A model generated the notes under the pieces. It worked only from the letters and a program-made list of their open reading frames with translations, had not been told where the DNA came from and ran no database searches. From Pezizomycotina sp. ARF18 (lineage: Eukaryota > Ascomycota), in NCBI GenBank assembly GCA_002224055.1, contig AZLU01000030.1:1-64000 (forward strand): a stretch of DNA of 64,000 nt, in the 5' to 3' direction. This document shows, one piece after another, positions 12,340 through 24,384 of this stretch; positions within the stretch are counted from its first letter, which is position 1, and each line of letters opens with the position of its first letter. A program made the translations under genes and the position numbers.

Positions 12340-13830
12340 GTATATCTAATTTGAAGGAAACGTGGGCTGGAAAGATAGAAATTGTATACTGAACCAATTA
12401 ACTTACAATCGAAAGAAGGGTCGGCCTTCCAAGTTATATAGAATCAATATATCTCCTTGCGCTTGCTCTCTCTATAGAGGAATATTGACTTTCGCAATCC
12501 TTCATGAGAGCGGCGATTAACCCAAAGAATGCTTCGAACAATGAGGCTAGTCCTGATGATGGCAGTGCTCCAGATCCATGTTTCTTCGGAACACGAGAAT
12601 TTGTATTGAAACGATTAAGCCAAAATGTTTGGAAAACACCAGAATATGTGAACGGGTGAATATTATTAATTACTTTAGAAGCTTGACGTTATTTATTTTC
12701 CCTTTCTCGGTAGACTAGCTACAAATGACATTAGCCGTTTAATGCTTATGTGAATATTCTCGCCTCCTTTGGGGTTAAAGTGGTATGTACGAAAAAGCCT
12801 GGAGGTTGAAAAGCGGCGAAGCGAAACAAACTGCTGCTTAAGTTGCTCACTGGAGCCAACAAATTCAACACGGCTATAAACACCCCCCTTGATTGTATTT
12901 AGGGCCCCTAAGTATACTTTTTTTCTTTTGCTTCTCTTTCCGTATTCCGGCTCTTCTCCGCTCAGGGTGTCAGCGCCAACCGGAAATGATAGAGAAAGGG
13001 TCTTATTGGGGCAATATTTGACCTGTGTCGGAGGGGAATGAGATCTCTGCTCTAACAGTTACAAGAAAACCTATCAATGCGCCTCCCATTGTTGGATTTC
13101 CAAGTATCAGCCGGGCGGTGGTTCAAGGCTGTTTCCGATACTTCCTCTACAAACTGCTAAAAATCATCTTTTTATGTAGAATATCAAGTTTTCTATTTTA
13201 TAGGGCGGGTTTGTAAAATAAAATATTACGGGATGGATGTGGAACCGTAGTAGGCTTCTTTTTTTTTTTAATTCAAACAAAATCCGTATTTATAAAATTT
13301 TGTCAAAATGTGTTATCTGTTTTAGAAAATGAATGCTTTTATTTTATTTTAATTTTTTTTTAAAAAAGAATAGAAATGCAGCATAGAGTATGATGACTCT
13401 CTTATCCAAGAAGGTCTTCACTTTTTTGGTCCATAGGGATCTCAACGTATTAGAATAAATAATTGGAATTTCATGAGGATACGACGATGATACTATAGTT
13501 AATATAGAATACACCGCATTTGAGAAAAAAGGGAGCTGAGCAAATAATTTGAAATAAAGGAAAGAAAAATAGAATGAAAATAAATGGGAGAAAAGGAGAA
13601 CTAAGTCAGGGAGAGATGAAAGAAAAAAGGTAACGAGAGATGAAAATATTAGAATACATATGTAGACAAGGAGGACTCGAATAAAATACATTTCGCAAGA
13701 CAATCTGAAAACCCTGATATACTATTCAATATATAACACGTCAACGGACTAATAGCATCAAGGACTCATATTTATTTTGTAGCATCGGGATCTGCTCCGT
13801 ATACCCTTTTCCTTAGGGTTAATTTTGCTT
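12340..13830. other. Intergenic, AT-rich, no gene seen
   Basis: No supportable gene. The second half (13,250-13,700) is AT-rich with poly-T and poly-A runs, including a T9-A6 junction near 13,353. The minus-strand frame at 13,344-13,703 is low-complexity Phe/Leu/Ser from T-rich DNA and is not taken as coding. Confidence 0.45.
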
Positions 13831-13839
13831 CTAATCCAG

Positions 13840-14280
13840 TAAATGCCTCCTCGAACTATGCTCAAGATTCTTGCTCACATGGCAATGTGATCGAGGAGTC
13901 CTTGAGGCAGGTATGCAGATCTCCTTCTCGCAATCTCGCCGAATCTTCGAACCGCGTAATAGTCGACCTTGGACGCGGCCGCGAAGTAACCTTGGTGACT
14001 TGACCTCCCTGTCATAGTTGTCTTCGTCCTCTGTTTTGAACGCGTAACGAATCCGGCGACTCGCAAGTTCCCGGCGTATTCGGTTCCCTTCTTCGTCTGG
14101 TATAAGTTGTGCCCCTTCTGATTGACCTCCCAAACAAGCTCTGCTATCGGCATCTCGCTGGGCCGGTCTCTTTCACAATCGCTTCGGGCAATCTGTAAAC
14201 GTTGCTTTCTTCTCATATCCTTCGAGCTTCTTCTTGGTTCCGTCGTTGGAGCGTTGAGTGAGAGGAGGTTGCGGAGCCAT
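13840..14280 (-). CDS. Hypothetical basic protein, frame-disrupted
   Basis: A minus-strand reading starts at 14,280 with MAPQPPLTQRSNDGTKKKLE and runs into the overlapping frames at 13,875-14,216 and 13,831-14,133, which carry charged, Arg/Lys-rich sequence (KTEDEDNYDREVKSPRLLRG in one, GRSSHQGYFAAASKVDYYAV in the other). I cannot say which downstream frame is right; at least one frame change follows the start. No known domain was recognised. The 27-base T run lies about 120 bp upstream, in what would be its promoter side. Confidence 0.3.
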
Positions 14281-14404
14281 TGAGCGTAGAAGCGCCTGTA
14301 AGGGAGTTGGCAGGCGCATCGTGGGTGACGACAGGTCCGTCAAGGCGCCGCCAATGGAAGAAACGACCCGATGGCTATAAGATGGACAGGTTTAGGGCAA
14401 CCTG

Positions 14405-14431
14405 TTTTTTTTTTTTTTTTTTTTTTTTTCT
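14405..14431 (+). repeat. Poly(T) run of 27
   Basis: 27 consecutive T. Long A/T homopolymers recur through the window (for example 17,569-17,592 as A and 35,891-35,914 as T) and mark non-coding DNA. Confidence 0.9.
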
Positions 14432-14439
14432 GAATAACT

Positions 14440-15515
14440 AGAATGTAGCTCGTAGTATGAAGGAGTAGGTAAGATGATATAGAGGCTGTATGACTGAAAG
14501 CAAGGGATTAATATCGATGTGAAGATAATCAACCGAAAGAGCCAACTAGGGTCCATCCAGTATGTTATATGAACGTCGTCACTCGTAAATCACTGTTCGT
14601 CCCATATACAGGCAAGTGATAAAGCCCCGCGCTGACAACTCACTTATCAAACCGGGAAGTTTGCAGCAGAATAGGAAACTACGTTACCGCTAACGATATA
14701 AGCCCGGCTTGCATGGTAGGCGGTGCTCTCGATTAAAGATTAAAGCGGCATTACTTTATCCGAGTATTTAGCCATTCATGGCTGGAAAAAGGAACGTAAG
14801 ATGGCTCTACCGGCTTAAATCGGCCGGCTGAAAGCCCATAAAAGATCCAAATTTTCTTTTCTTATTGTGCACTCTTGTGAATCACTATAGTTGTCAATTG
14901 ACGAAGAGGCTCAAAAGTGGTGACGGGCATAAGTCTAAAGTATCAAGGGTACACGACAGCGCCTAAAGGATGGTCCGGTAAAAAACATGGCGAAGCCTTA
15001 AAATCGACTCTTCCCAACTCCCGTTTAGTAATAGTTCAGCTTTGGAGGAAGTACGAACAAACATGTCCTTTGCACTTTTTTTTTTTCCTCCTGCAGTTAT
15101 AAAACATTGAAGGAATGGCATATCTTGTTTGTTATGAGACTTGATTGCCGACTTCTTTACCTGCCCAAAAAATTAACCAATGAATAAAAGAGGGGGTGGA
15201 TTAGTCGATATACTAATGTCAGAGGAAATTTAAAGCAGTGATATACGGTATGATATTAAACTACTCATAGCTTTGGGCCGGTAAAATTGAATTTGGGAAG
15301 TTTTAATGATACATATTGATGTAATAAAAACAATCATTATAATACCTAGGTGCTAACAGTGCGGCAATGATAATACTAATAATAACGTAGAAATGAGGGA
15401 ACCAAAAGTTGAAGAAAAGAAACTAAATGTGTGAGACAACAAGAACCATACATAAAGTGCAATGTCCAGGTCGGAGGAGTCGCAAGGAATGCTGACTTCA
15501 TCACCTAATAAGATG
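14440..15515. other. Intergenic, no gene seen
   Basis: No supportable coding region on either strand. The only start-to-stop frame above 60 codons (14,917-15,102) has no recognisable motif. Confidence 0.45.
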
Positions 15516-15521
15516 AAATTA

Positions 15522-16440
15522 CTATCCATATCCAGCTAGTAACGTCCGATCCGAACTCCGCCACAGTGACCCGTCCTCATTCTCAATGTCCATGTATCGG
15601 CCTCTATTATCATCGTTATCCCGTAACAATGTTTTCGACTTCTTGGAGTAGAGCTTCGCAAGAGTCTTTGTTCGCGAACGATTTCGTTCCTTCTTTGGAA
15701 ACCCGTTTCGCGTAATAAGCGAATTAATAAACTTGTTTAGGTCATGGCAGGGGGTATCGTGGTCTGCTGTTCCAATCGTTCAGAGGGCCAAAATCTCATC
15801 ATACTTGAACTGTGAGTTCTCGCAAATTTCCTTCCTCTTCTTCAAATCTAGGTCAAGCAAAAACTTGGTCCCCGCTCCTGATCCCTGGCGGCTGTACTTG
15901 CACACAGAGCTCCAGCCCGCTCTCGGACTCTCTCTAGCTCGAGGTTCTAGAGATTTTTTCCAAGCATTAGAACGCGGATGAGCTTCATTGACAACTAGAC
16001 GCCTCCTAATTCAGGTTTCAATAATAATAATAATATTGAGGCGGAAAAAAAAAAAAAAACTAAGTTGAAGGGAAGTAACTAGTAGAAAAGGAAAAGGTGT
16101 GAACTAAAGCTCTATCAATCAAGAAGTTCCTGAGCAGGCAGCCTCGATTACCGCCGGCTTGCCATTTCTCTTTTTTGGTCAAAGTTCGTGCCGTATTAGC
16201 TGCTCGAGCCCTATATTTCTCCTGCTCATAAATTCCTTGGTCTTCCAAGTCGCCTTTTACCGCCTTTGTCGTCATCTGGGAGATCCAATTCCAACGCAAC
16301 TTTGTGCGAGCTCATCCCAATCCGCTGGAGAAACAATGAAACTTGCATTCTATCTGTTCTCCCGCTTTATCCAGGACGTCCTGTGGGCAAGCTACCCACT
16401 TGTCGTTATTTTGGAAAATTCAATTTTGTGAGAGTGGCTC
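15522..16440 (-). CDS. Hypothetical protein, at least two exons
   Basis: Not recognised, but the reading is consistently protein-like. From about 16,420 the minus strand gives DKWVACPQDVLDKAGEQIEC, then WISQMTTKAVKGDLEDQGIY, YRARAANTARTLTKKEKWQ and GCLLRNFLIDRA. After a probable intron ending in CGTCTAG (about 16,000) it continues VNEAHPRSNAWKKSLEPRA, FLLDLDLKKRKEICENSQF and KYDEILAL. One TGA follows, then the same frame stays open (FINSLITRNGFPKKERNRSR, RDNDDNRGRYMDIENEDGS) to a stop at 15,522. It is a soluble, basic, mostly helical protein with no signal peptide or obvious catalytic motif. The lone TGA could be an indel pair, a true stop or an unrecognised intron. The start codon is unknown. 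Confidence 0.45.
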
Positions 16441-16449
16441 CAAAAGACC

Positions 16450-19400
16450 CGTCGAGCAGGAAGGCGCCGAGGATTGCGAGCTGGGTAGGTTTGATAAACA
16501 TTTCGTCCTTTCTTTTTCGAATTGCTTTTTGGCTTAAAAAAGGAAGACTCCGTAATTGTAAAAATCAAAAATAGAAGGGAAGGAAAGGAGAGGGAAAAGC
16601 TAAGAGGAGACTGGATGGTAAAGATATGACGGCAACGTGGTTCAGGACTTGCAATATGGCGTTTTGGGAGATTGCTGATCAGCAACAAAGCAGCCCGAAG
16701 AGGTGGATCAACCTAAGGAATTTAAGCTTCTATCCCCTCGGATTTCTGTGAACGTTATCATATAACGACTGAGGCTATAGGCTTTAGCTTTAGGCGGGCC
16801 GCAGAGTCGCAAGAAGCACATAAAATTATCCTAAAATGTATAAAAGATGCTCCAGTTTGTTTGACAGCGGTAGCGTTTATATTTTGGTGATAGTGCACGC
16901 TTAAAACGAGACTTCACAACAGATAAGCCTTTCGTGAAACAAAGATGACTTCGCCGGCTGCATTTTTGTGAAACTGACCGAGGCTAAGTTCCTACAAGTC
17001 AGAACTACGCTCCAAAAAAAACAAAAATGGCGGCATTAAGCTTGGAGGCACCGTGCTTCTAGAATCTAAAACATGTTCCAAAAGAGAATTTATAGTGCAT
17101 GTCAACAACTATGCAGCTATGCTACACTGTGGAGAAGAAGCGCTGGAAGAAATGACAGTGGTGCCAAGCAAATGCCGATTAAGTTGACGATGAACATTGA
17201 AGAGCGCTAAAAAGCCAACATAAATTTCCGGGTGGCGTTGAAGTTTGACCATTGACGTTTCTTGCCGTACGGGGCGTTTAATATTCGCAGTGATCTTTGC
17301 GAGTGCATTAATAAAAATGGAATTCCGCGTATAGGAAAGCAATTAAAGCAAGAGGTTAAATTCCATGAGTGCCTAGGCGGGGTCCTTTCCCTTTCGTTTC
17401 CTATTTTTTTGCGCGGTCATACTGAATTTAATAAAAAAGAGAAAAAAAAAAAATTTTCCTCCTCTTAAACTGAACTATCTCGAAAAACCAGAACGTTGGT
17501 TTATATAATAATATAAGGAACCGCTGAAATGAACTAATAAGAAAATCTGATAAACTGAAGATGCAATTTTAAAAAAAAAAAAAAAAAAAAAAATACTTTT
17601 GATGAACTGGCGTTCAAGTTTCCAAGTAATTCAATTAGTTAAATTCATTCGATTCTGTGCCGCATAAAAATAAATATTTTAACCCCCGCGGCCCTTTATA
17701 GAAATTTCTCGCCTAGCTCCGCCGTTACAGGTATTCCGCTCGGTTTTCTCATTGTGACTGATATGATAGATATCGTACCGACTGTTTACAATGCGTTGTT
17801 TGTAAGAATCAGTAAGTTTCGGACTGAATGTCGGAGCTATCCGCCGGGAAATTGATCGCATAAAGCTATAATAGCTTGGGGGGAGAACCGTGTACAAAAT
17901 GCAGTCGAAACCTCAATGCCTAGCCCCATCGCATAACGAGGCATGGCGGGTGTGGGAAATAATCGCGTAGAATATTTCAAAACATAACGAAAGTTTAGAA
18001 CCTAAAATTTGCTATACCCCGAAGCTTTGTGAAATCGCGGGGGCAAAAAAACTTAAACCCGAAAAAAACGGACCCGAAATCCAAACCCAAAAAAAAGCGT
18101 TAAAACGTTTCTTTTTCCTCCGCCTGGTTGGCTTTGGATTCCTCGCAGGGCTTCAAAAGATATTCATTGCCATCTGCATGCCTAATCGGTTGACTTTTCA
18201 TTTACTTGTGCCGGAGCCTCGTGGATGTTGGGTATAAAATATTTCTAATTAAAGACAGTATAGGGGTGGGTTACTACTTTCAAAAATGTTCATGACCAGG
18301 TTTTTGTTGAGTAAAACCATCGGACATGAAAGAGCTGGAGAGCTGAAGCAAGGGATGTTATTGCGACGTTGATGGACCAGCCAAGCCTCGCTATCCGTAT
18401 ATACCACTCCGACTTCGTCGTGTTAGATACGGGGTTGTGCTATATACCTATATGACCCAGACGGTTGGAACTTGGAATGAGCGACGTCGTTCAAACCGCG
18501 GTAGCGTCATTCCGTATCGTGTAACATAGCCGATCTTTATAAAGCCCAAGCATCCAGTATAAAGGTCCCGAAGAATAACAAAATCACAGGCCTGGGGGAA
18601 CGTGACGAGCGAAGTCCTCGATTCATGCGAGACGACTGTCACGCACTCGATATCATCGGGGGGACTATCGTGAACGGCTAAACGGCTAAAATGCGCCAGC
18701 GCAACTAATTTCCGGGGCATGAGTTACTTTAAACATTTCAAAAATCACAGCCTAGCCTCGAGGACAATGATATCTATCGAGTATCGAAAGCTCGATAGTT
18801 CGACATGAGTTTCGCATAAGCGCTAGCCAGTTGATTTCAAGCCGTGTGTGCTGGAAAGCAGCATTTTGGCTGCAATAATAGTTATCGCTGGAGGCCTTAA
18901 CGCGCCCCAAGGGCATTTTTACCTCCGGACTGGCGACTGCGACAAATCCCAATTTTTTCGGCAAAGAACATAACTAATTAGCTTCACCTTGGTCATAAGT
19001 TCATCACTTTGTTGTCACAGGAAGTAAATGTTAAGGTATGAGCGCTGAATTCGATAAGTAACCAACTATAAAATACACGTATACACTTGAAAGGCAAAAT
19101 ACAAGAAATCAAAGCAAAAGCAAAACTATGCAAAACTATGCAAAACTACCTCATCGGAATTAGAAAACTCGAAAAATGTGCCGCCGGTGAAGCAAGGAAA
19201 GTGACAAATGAAATTGACAGAGATCGTGATAAGAGTTGGACAAAGAGAAAAAGAAAGAAAGGAAACGAACCAACTGCTTGAAAACAAAGAAAATATTGGG
19301 TATCCAAAGCGATAGTGTGGCTGGCGCGCTGCATAACAACAAATAGTACGCAAAGCTCATTTACAAATGCCGGAACTAAATGAAAGCGCGACTAAACTAA

Positions 19401-19680
19401 CGAACCAGAGAGCAATAAAAAAGGAGAACGCGAAAGGGAGATGTAAAGGAAATGAAAAGCGCGAAATGAGGAGACAAAAGAAAGGAGCAATGCGAAAGAA
19501 AACGTCAAAAAGATAATGAGGCTATTTCAAGAACGAGAATTATTGCTGGTTCTGAAACCTCGACATCGGGCGACCGCGAAGTAGGCGCGGCTGAAATTGG
19601 TTTCGGCGCGATCGGGGGTTCCGGTCGGCGGTATAACCGGCCCTCGCATCGGACTAGGCGACCTCCTGCGAAAGCCACCG
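16450..19680. other. Mostly intergenic, no firm gene
   Basis: The stretch holds poly-A (17,569-17,592) and a short repeat of AAACCCGAAAAA-like units near 18,050-18,100. Two adjacent minus-strand frames at 18,448-18,720 (MPRKLVALAHFSRLAVHD..., 90 codons) and 18,752-18,964 (70 codons) look mildly protein-like but match nothing I know. Three near-copies of GCAAAACTAT lie at 19,117-19,147. No RNA gene was seen. Confidence 0.4.
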
Positions 19681-19689
19681 CTTAAATCC

Positions 19690-22198
19690 TGATTCATCGG
19701 TGGGTTTTGATCCCTTGCCGATTCGTGAGGAGGACATGAGCCGGCCGTAGACGGCGTGTAGGGCTGGAGCCGAGGGACGGCGGTCCCGCGTAAGGAAATC
19801 CTCTGGAACCCGGATCTTGAGAGAGACGGGAGAAATTGGCGCCTGCGAAGCGTAAGCCTATATTTAAGGTATTCGTTAGCAACAAGGTCAATTGGAAGCA
19901 GGGTTAAGATTGAAATGCTTACCCTTGGAGCGGTGTCCAGTCTCGGAGAGTGCGGCGAAGGGGATGAGCTCCTGATAGCTCCCCGCTGTTACTGATCGTG
20001 GGCAGAAGCATCGAAACGAGAGGTACGCCTGTATTTCTAAGCTCGGAAGACGAACGACTCTTGTTGAGCGTCAAAGTGAGGTGGTAATTCCGATGAGGGT
20101 TGCAGCATGTTTTGAACTGTGCGACTGAGCCTCTCGTCGAATTGTCTACCAAGACGCTGTGGCCTTTCTATCGAAGGTGTGGTAGTCTTCGGCGTCGAAG
20201 TCGCTATCGGAGTCGCTGTCTAAATCATCGAGAGAAGTCCGAATTCCTAGACCTGTCATCGTTTTCATTAGCCAACTGGTTCTGAGGACTAATACTAAAG
20301 GGCTTTCTTGGTACTTACGTGAAGTTTGGGTGAGCTGCCACCGGATGAATCCGGCAAAGAGATGAAGTAAGTTCCCGGAGGTAAAACTGTACCTCAGGGA
20401 GCAGAACCGAGATCTCTTCTACAGCGAACATATCTTTCGGTCAGTTGACGCGTTTGGGCCCCTAACTTTCTGCAACCTTAGGGTTTGAGTAACCCTGGGG
20501 AAGTAGAGTTTTTGGAGTTCCCGATTGCGTATTGTTGTTTGTAGCCGCGAGCTTTCTGGAGATTGGGCTTCTTGAGGTTTCGCTTGAGGTGAAGCGGGCT
20601 CTTTGGCGCCTGTTCGAGTATAGGCCACCGATGCCGGCGATGCCATTTGCGATAAGGTTCGGAAGGTTAGAAACGTGCGGCATTCGCCATCTCGAAGGGG
20701 CGGCGGGCGATTCTTTTTGAGGATGTGTCCGCGGTGGGTTTTTCGATAGAAGAGTCCTGACGAATTTGTTCCGGCTCGGATGTTTTCTCTCGGCTTCGTC
20801 GCATCCTTTCGGTCAGATGACTTTGGGATCTCGGGGATGCGGAAGCCAAGCACCATTCGCCGCCGAATGACATACTCGGAAGCGGGACCTGCGGGACCTG
20901 CGGCATTCCCCACGGCCAATTCGACCTGCGAGACCCAGGTGATTCTTAGACGGCGATTGGGAAGCCGTAACTCTGGAGGTATTCTCAGGAGTCCTCGTGC
21001 TGAGTATAATTCTTTCTTCGGATCGGGAGACGGGCAGATATCGGTTTTGGGGGAGGCCGGAGGTGAGGCGAACACGCCGGCTCGAGGTGGTGAAAGCCTT
21101 CGTGAGTTCCTTGTTGATCTGTGGTATTATATATAGTCCAAATATCCTTTGTGAAGCCAGGAAAAAGTTAGGAAATGTCTATGATACCTGTTTGTTGGAG
21201 CATCGCTTCTATTTCTTCCTCGTCGGAGTCAAGATCATATAAATAGTTATCCGTCTGGGCAAACAGACGAGTTGGGCTGTCCTCCTTTGGCCGGAAGCGG
21301 CGACAAAGGCAGAGAAGGAACATCGAAGCACCGGCATTCATTCTCCTCGTAGTGTGGGCATATTTCCGGACCGTCATGTAGTCATCGTCGTCGTCTAGTT
21401 CCGTTGAAATACTTCTAAATGTTAGATCACGACCGAAACAAAGATATACTCGAAAGCAGGTAGACCAAATTTACTTACTCAGTTGGCGGCGATACTATGA
21501 CTCTAGGTTGAGACCCTTCTTTTCGAGTCCAAAGAAGGAAGTTGAGAAGTCTGATCCGGTGAAGAGTCCTAAGCCTAGCGGTTTGACTGGCGTAACTATT
21601 GACGAGCGTCGGAGCTCACGGTCGATTCCGGAGGTGAAACGATGGGAATGTCTCCCTTGCCGACACCGTCGGTGTCGCTAGAGGGGACTCTGGGGAGTGG
21701 GCGAAAATACGAAATCGCGATCGAAGACTCCGGCACCTCCTCCATCGAAACATCAGAACCGGATAAATCATCACGATCAGAAACTACGCATCCTCTAGGA
21801 TCGATGGGATGGAAGCCGCCACGTCCTCCGGCAATACTATTGTCCCTTCAGCAATCGTATCTACCTCATGCGATACAATAACTTCTTCATGATCGGATTC
21901 CGTAACGAGTTCTGGGGTCACGGGAGGTTCCGGTACAGTAGGCGTTGGTTCGAGCTCCGGTATATTTCCAACTAGTTCTTCTGCGAGCTGGCTGGCCAGC
22001 TTTTTGGCGTACTGCAGCGCCATGATCTGTAAGTCTGAAGTCGAGAGATCATATTTTATGGTAGACCTCTCGGGAACCCTCGATGCAACGTAACAGGTCA
22101 AGGCATCTAGATCTATGATATGCTCCTTCTGTGACAGTTTTGTCTAAAAGCTGCTCAGTAGCATCTCTAGAGATGTGTAGAATATCGGTGGAGGACAT
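19690..22198 (-). CDS. Hypothetical low-complexity acidic/Ser-Pro protein
   Basis: An unrecognised multi-exon gene. A good start at 22,198 reads MSSTDILHISRDATEQLLDK, followed by helical YDLSTSDLQIMALQYAKKLA, then a Pro/Glu/Val-rich acidic tract (to about 21,790) and Ser-rich DLSGSDVSMEEVPESSIA. Donor GTAAGTAAATTT (about 21,478) leads to an exon with TELDDDDDYMTVRKYAH and NYLYDLDSDEEEIEAMLQQT (21,180-21,410). A further intron precedes the basic region at 20,419-21,090, which includes NLPNLIANGIAGIGGLYSNR, a short glycine-zipper-like segment. Later exons carry NQLANENDD, an Asp/Ser repeat tract (about 20,200) and LSRTVQNMLQPSSELPPHF. The acidic plus Ser/Pro/Arg-rich composition suggests a nuclear or scaffold protein with disordered regions. 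At least three frame changes occur. It may be two genes. Confidence 0.45.
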
Positions 22199-22627
22199 AG
22201 TTACAGCAATCCGTTTCGGATATACTATAAGTGGTGAAAGAGGAGATCAATGAAGTTCAATAGAAGTGGCATGTCTTGGCTTGCTGATTCTAATGAGCGA
22301 TACGAACGGTATTAGGTCGAGCGGGGTGTCGCGCGGATCTTTAAGTAATTTTTCGGATCTCCATCTCGATCCAGAGCATCTTCGGATAAAGATGAACAAT
22401 ACTTCATAATTCCTTTTTCTCCTTTCTAGACAACTTCCATAGAACTGTAGAAAAAAGAAAACGAGAAAAATATAAAACAATATAAAAATTTGATTTATTT
22501 ACATTTCTGCGATGCGATGCCCCTCCGAGAACTTGCCTAACGCTTATCGATATATTCATCACTCATGTACCTTCGTGAAAAAAAGGGTAAAAAAATCGTC
22601 ATAGATTTAGTCCTGATCTACCGATTA

Positions 22628-22972
22628 TCAGGTGGCGTCCCCACGCGAGCTTTGGACGATGGAGCTCCGGGAACATCCTTGACCACGCCGGCTGCTTCTT
22701 GCTCCATGAACGAATCTGGGGGTTTTATTTAAACGCTTCGCCGAAAAACTAGTAAGTAACCAATACAAGTAATAAAAAAAAAAGAATAAGGCTCTCAGGC
22801 ACAAGTGGAAAATTATCACGGATTTACCTCTGGTACAACCACGCAGAGCCTCAAGATATGCCTCACAGTCACTACTGATCATGCTGGCAGCGAAGACTTC
22901 GCCCAATTGCAGGAAGAAAGAAAAAATTTTCACCAGAGTGCCAGTTCGCATAGTCCAGCGCAGATAGATCAT
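22628..22972 (-). CDS. Possible small CX9C-type protein
   Basis: The minus strand begins MIYLRWTMRTGTLVKIFSFF at 22,972 and continues SSDCEAYLEALRGCTRG, which has one exact CX9C pair (C-EAYLEALRG-C) of the kind used by small mitochondrial intermembrane-space proteins. A donor GTAAATCC follows directly after CTRG and an acceptor TTACTAG lies near 22,745; the next segment reads FMEQEAAGVVKDVPGAP to about 22,628. A second CX9C pair is not seen, so a twin-CX9C assignment is unproven. An alternative is a small secreted protein, since the N-terminus is hydrophobic. Confidence 0.25.
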   Translation of the reverse strand: MIYLRWTMRTGTLVKIFSFFLQLGEVFAASMISSDCEAYLEALRGCTRGKSVIIFHLCLRALFFFFYYLYWLLTSFSAKRLNKTPRFVHGARSSRRGQGCSRSSIVQSSRGDAT

Positions 22973-22979
22973 TATAATT

Positions 22980-24370
22980 GAACGAGAGGGAAATTTTCTA
23001 TCCAGTGGACGCTGGGAACCTTATCTCTTTTGGGATCTTGACGAAGAATTTAGTGACACGTCACAGAGGGTAATCAAAGGAATTTTCCGACCTTTTTTTC
23101 CCTTCTTTTTTTTTTCAACCAACATTGCAACGACGATTTCAATTTAACGAAGCGTCATGCTTTTGCATAAGACTATAGTGCGTAAACCGCCTGCATTCAT
23201 GGGGTGCGATCAATCAAAAATTTTCAGCCAACGTACTTACAGCAAATCACGTCTCTACGTAGCTATATCATTTACAATAACCTATAGCTACCATGCGTCA
23301 TATTTCGGCGTCTGAAAGAAGCCTTCTCTTTGCATGGTACTATGATGCGAAGCATTTGAAAGCTAAAAGCTGAAGGGCTCGGCTGGCGAGCTCGAATCCC
23401 TATCAGGGATAGATGTAGCTAGGATATTCTAGGAGTTCGCTAGCGCTTTTCTATACAAGGATTTGCATGTACTGACCCTTTTATTCCTTTTTTTCTTCTC
23501 CTTTTTTGTCTCCTGAACGAAATCAAAGAACAAGGCGCGAGGATCTTCACAGATATCTATTTAGGCTAGTATACAATAAAAATATACAAGCACTAGACCA
23601 CCACGACCTTGGCCACTCAATAGGTTGAGGGAAAATTTTCTCGTGATGATGATGATGATGATCTGTTTTCCGGCGCAGCTATTCACAGCCCAAAGAGTAA
23701 CCACTCATTAACGGCTATTTGCCCCGCCCAAATGGAATTCCTCACCCAATTAAGAAATATTAAGTTCATTCCTAAACTCCACCTTGCAAAGGCTAAATGC
23801 CCGTCTTTTATTATTTTATTTTATTTTATTTTATTTTATTTTATTTTTCAATGGTTTGAAAATTTATTGGTATGTACTCTGGTTGTACACTAAAGAATAA
23901 GTATATAGAATGAGAAGATCAACATAAATCAACGCTTCTATTATAAAGAGATGAGTTGGACAGAGGACAAATGAAATGTTCTGGCGATGAAAGAGTGGCT
24001 GTGTTTGTCGACAAGTGCAACGTGGAAAGAAAACTGTGAGGATTGACACGTTTGAAGAAATGGAATAGAATGGAGAAATTAAAAGGAGATATCTTAAAAT
24101 TTCCGACATTAAAAACAAAGCAAGAGAATATGGAAGAATATTGGAGAACATGAGGAAGGACATAGGGAAGTACAACAAGGGAAAACATAGGAAAGTACAT
24201 AGGAAAGACGTAGGGAAATACAAAGGGAAAATCAAGAGAAGTCAAAGGAGTGTATCAATATGAATTGACTCTAGAAGGACTTTTGAGAAGGCTGCCGTAA
24301 TCGAGTGAGGACTGTCCAGTTGTCTTTATCGTGTACTACGAAGGATGCTGCTGTAATTTATGGGAGACGG
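22980..24370. other. Intergenic with microsatellites
   Basis: No gene seen. It contains (GAT)n at about 23,645-23,663 and a long (TTTTA)n run at about 23,811-23,848. The minus-strand Phe/Leu-rich frames at 23,864-24,245 come from repeated purine-rich units (GGGAAA/GGAAAG) and are not taken as coding. Confidence 0.5.
23811..23848 (+). repeat. (TTTTA)n microsatellite
   Basis: About seven to eight tandem copies of the pentamer TTTTA in non-coding DNA downstream of the 24.4-28.0 kb NLR. Confidence 0.85.
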
Positions 24371-24384
24371 CCCATTCAGACGCT

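Noticed and set aside
20532-21136. Plus-strand frames of 62-118 codons
   Set aside because: Antisense of the 218-codon minus-strand exon, which joins to flanking exons with good splice sites.
23864-24245. Minus-strand Phe/Pro/Leu-rich frames that look like membrane segments
   Set aside because: Derived from an AGGGAAA/GGAAAG-type short repeat tract, with no start context or motifs.
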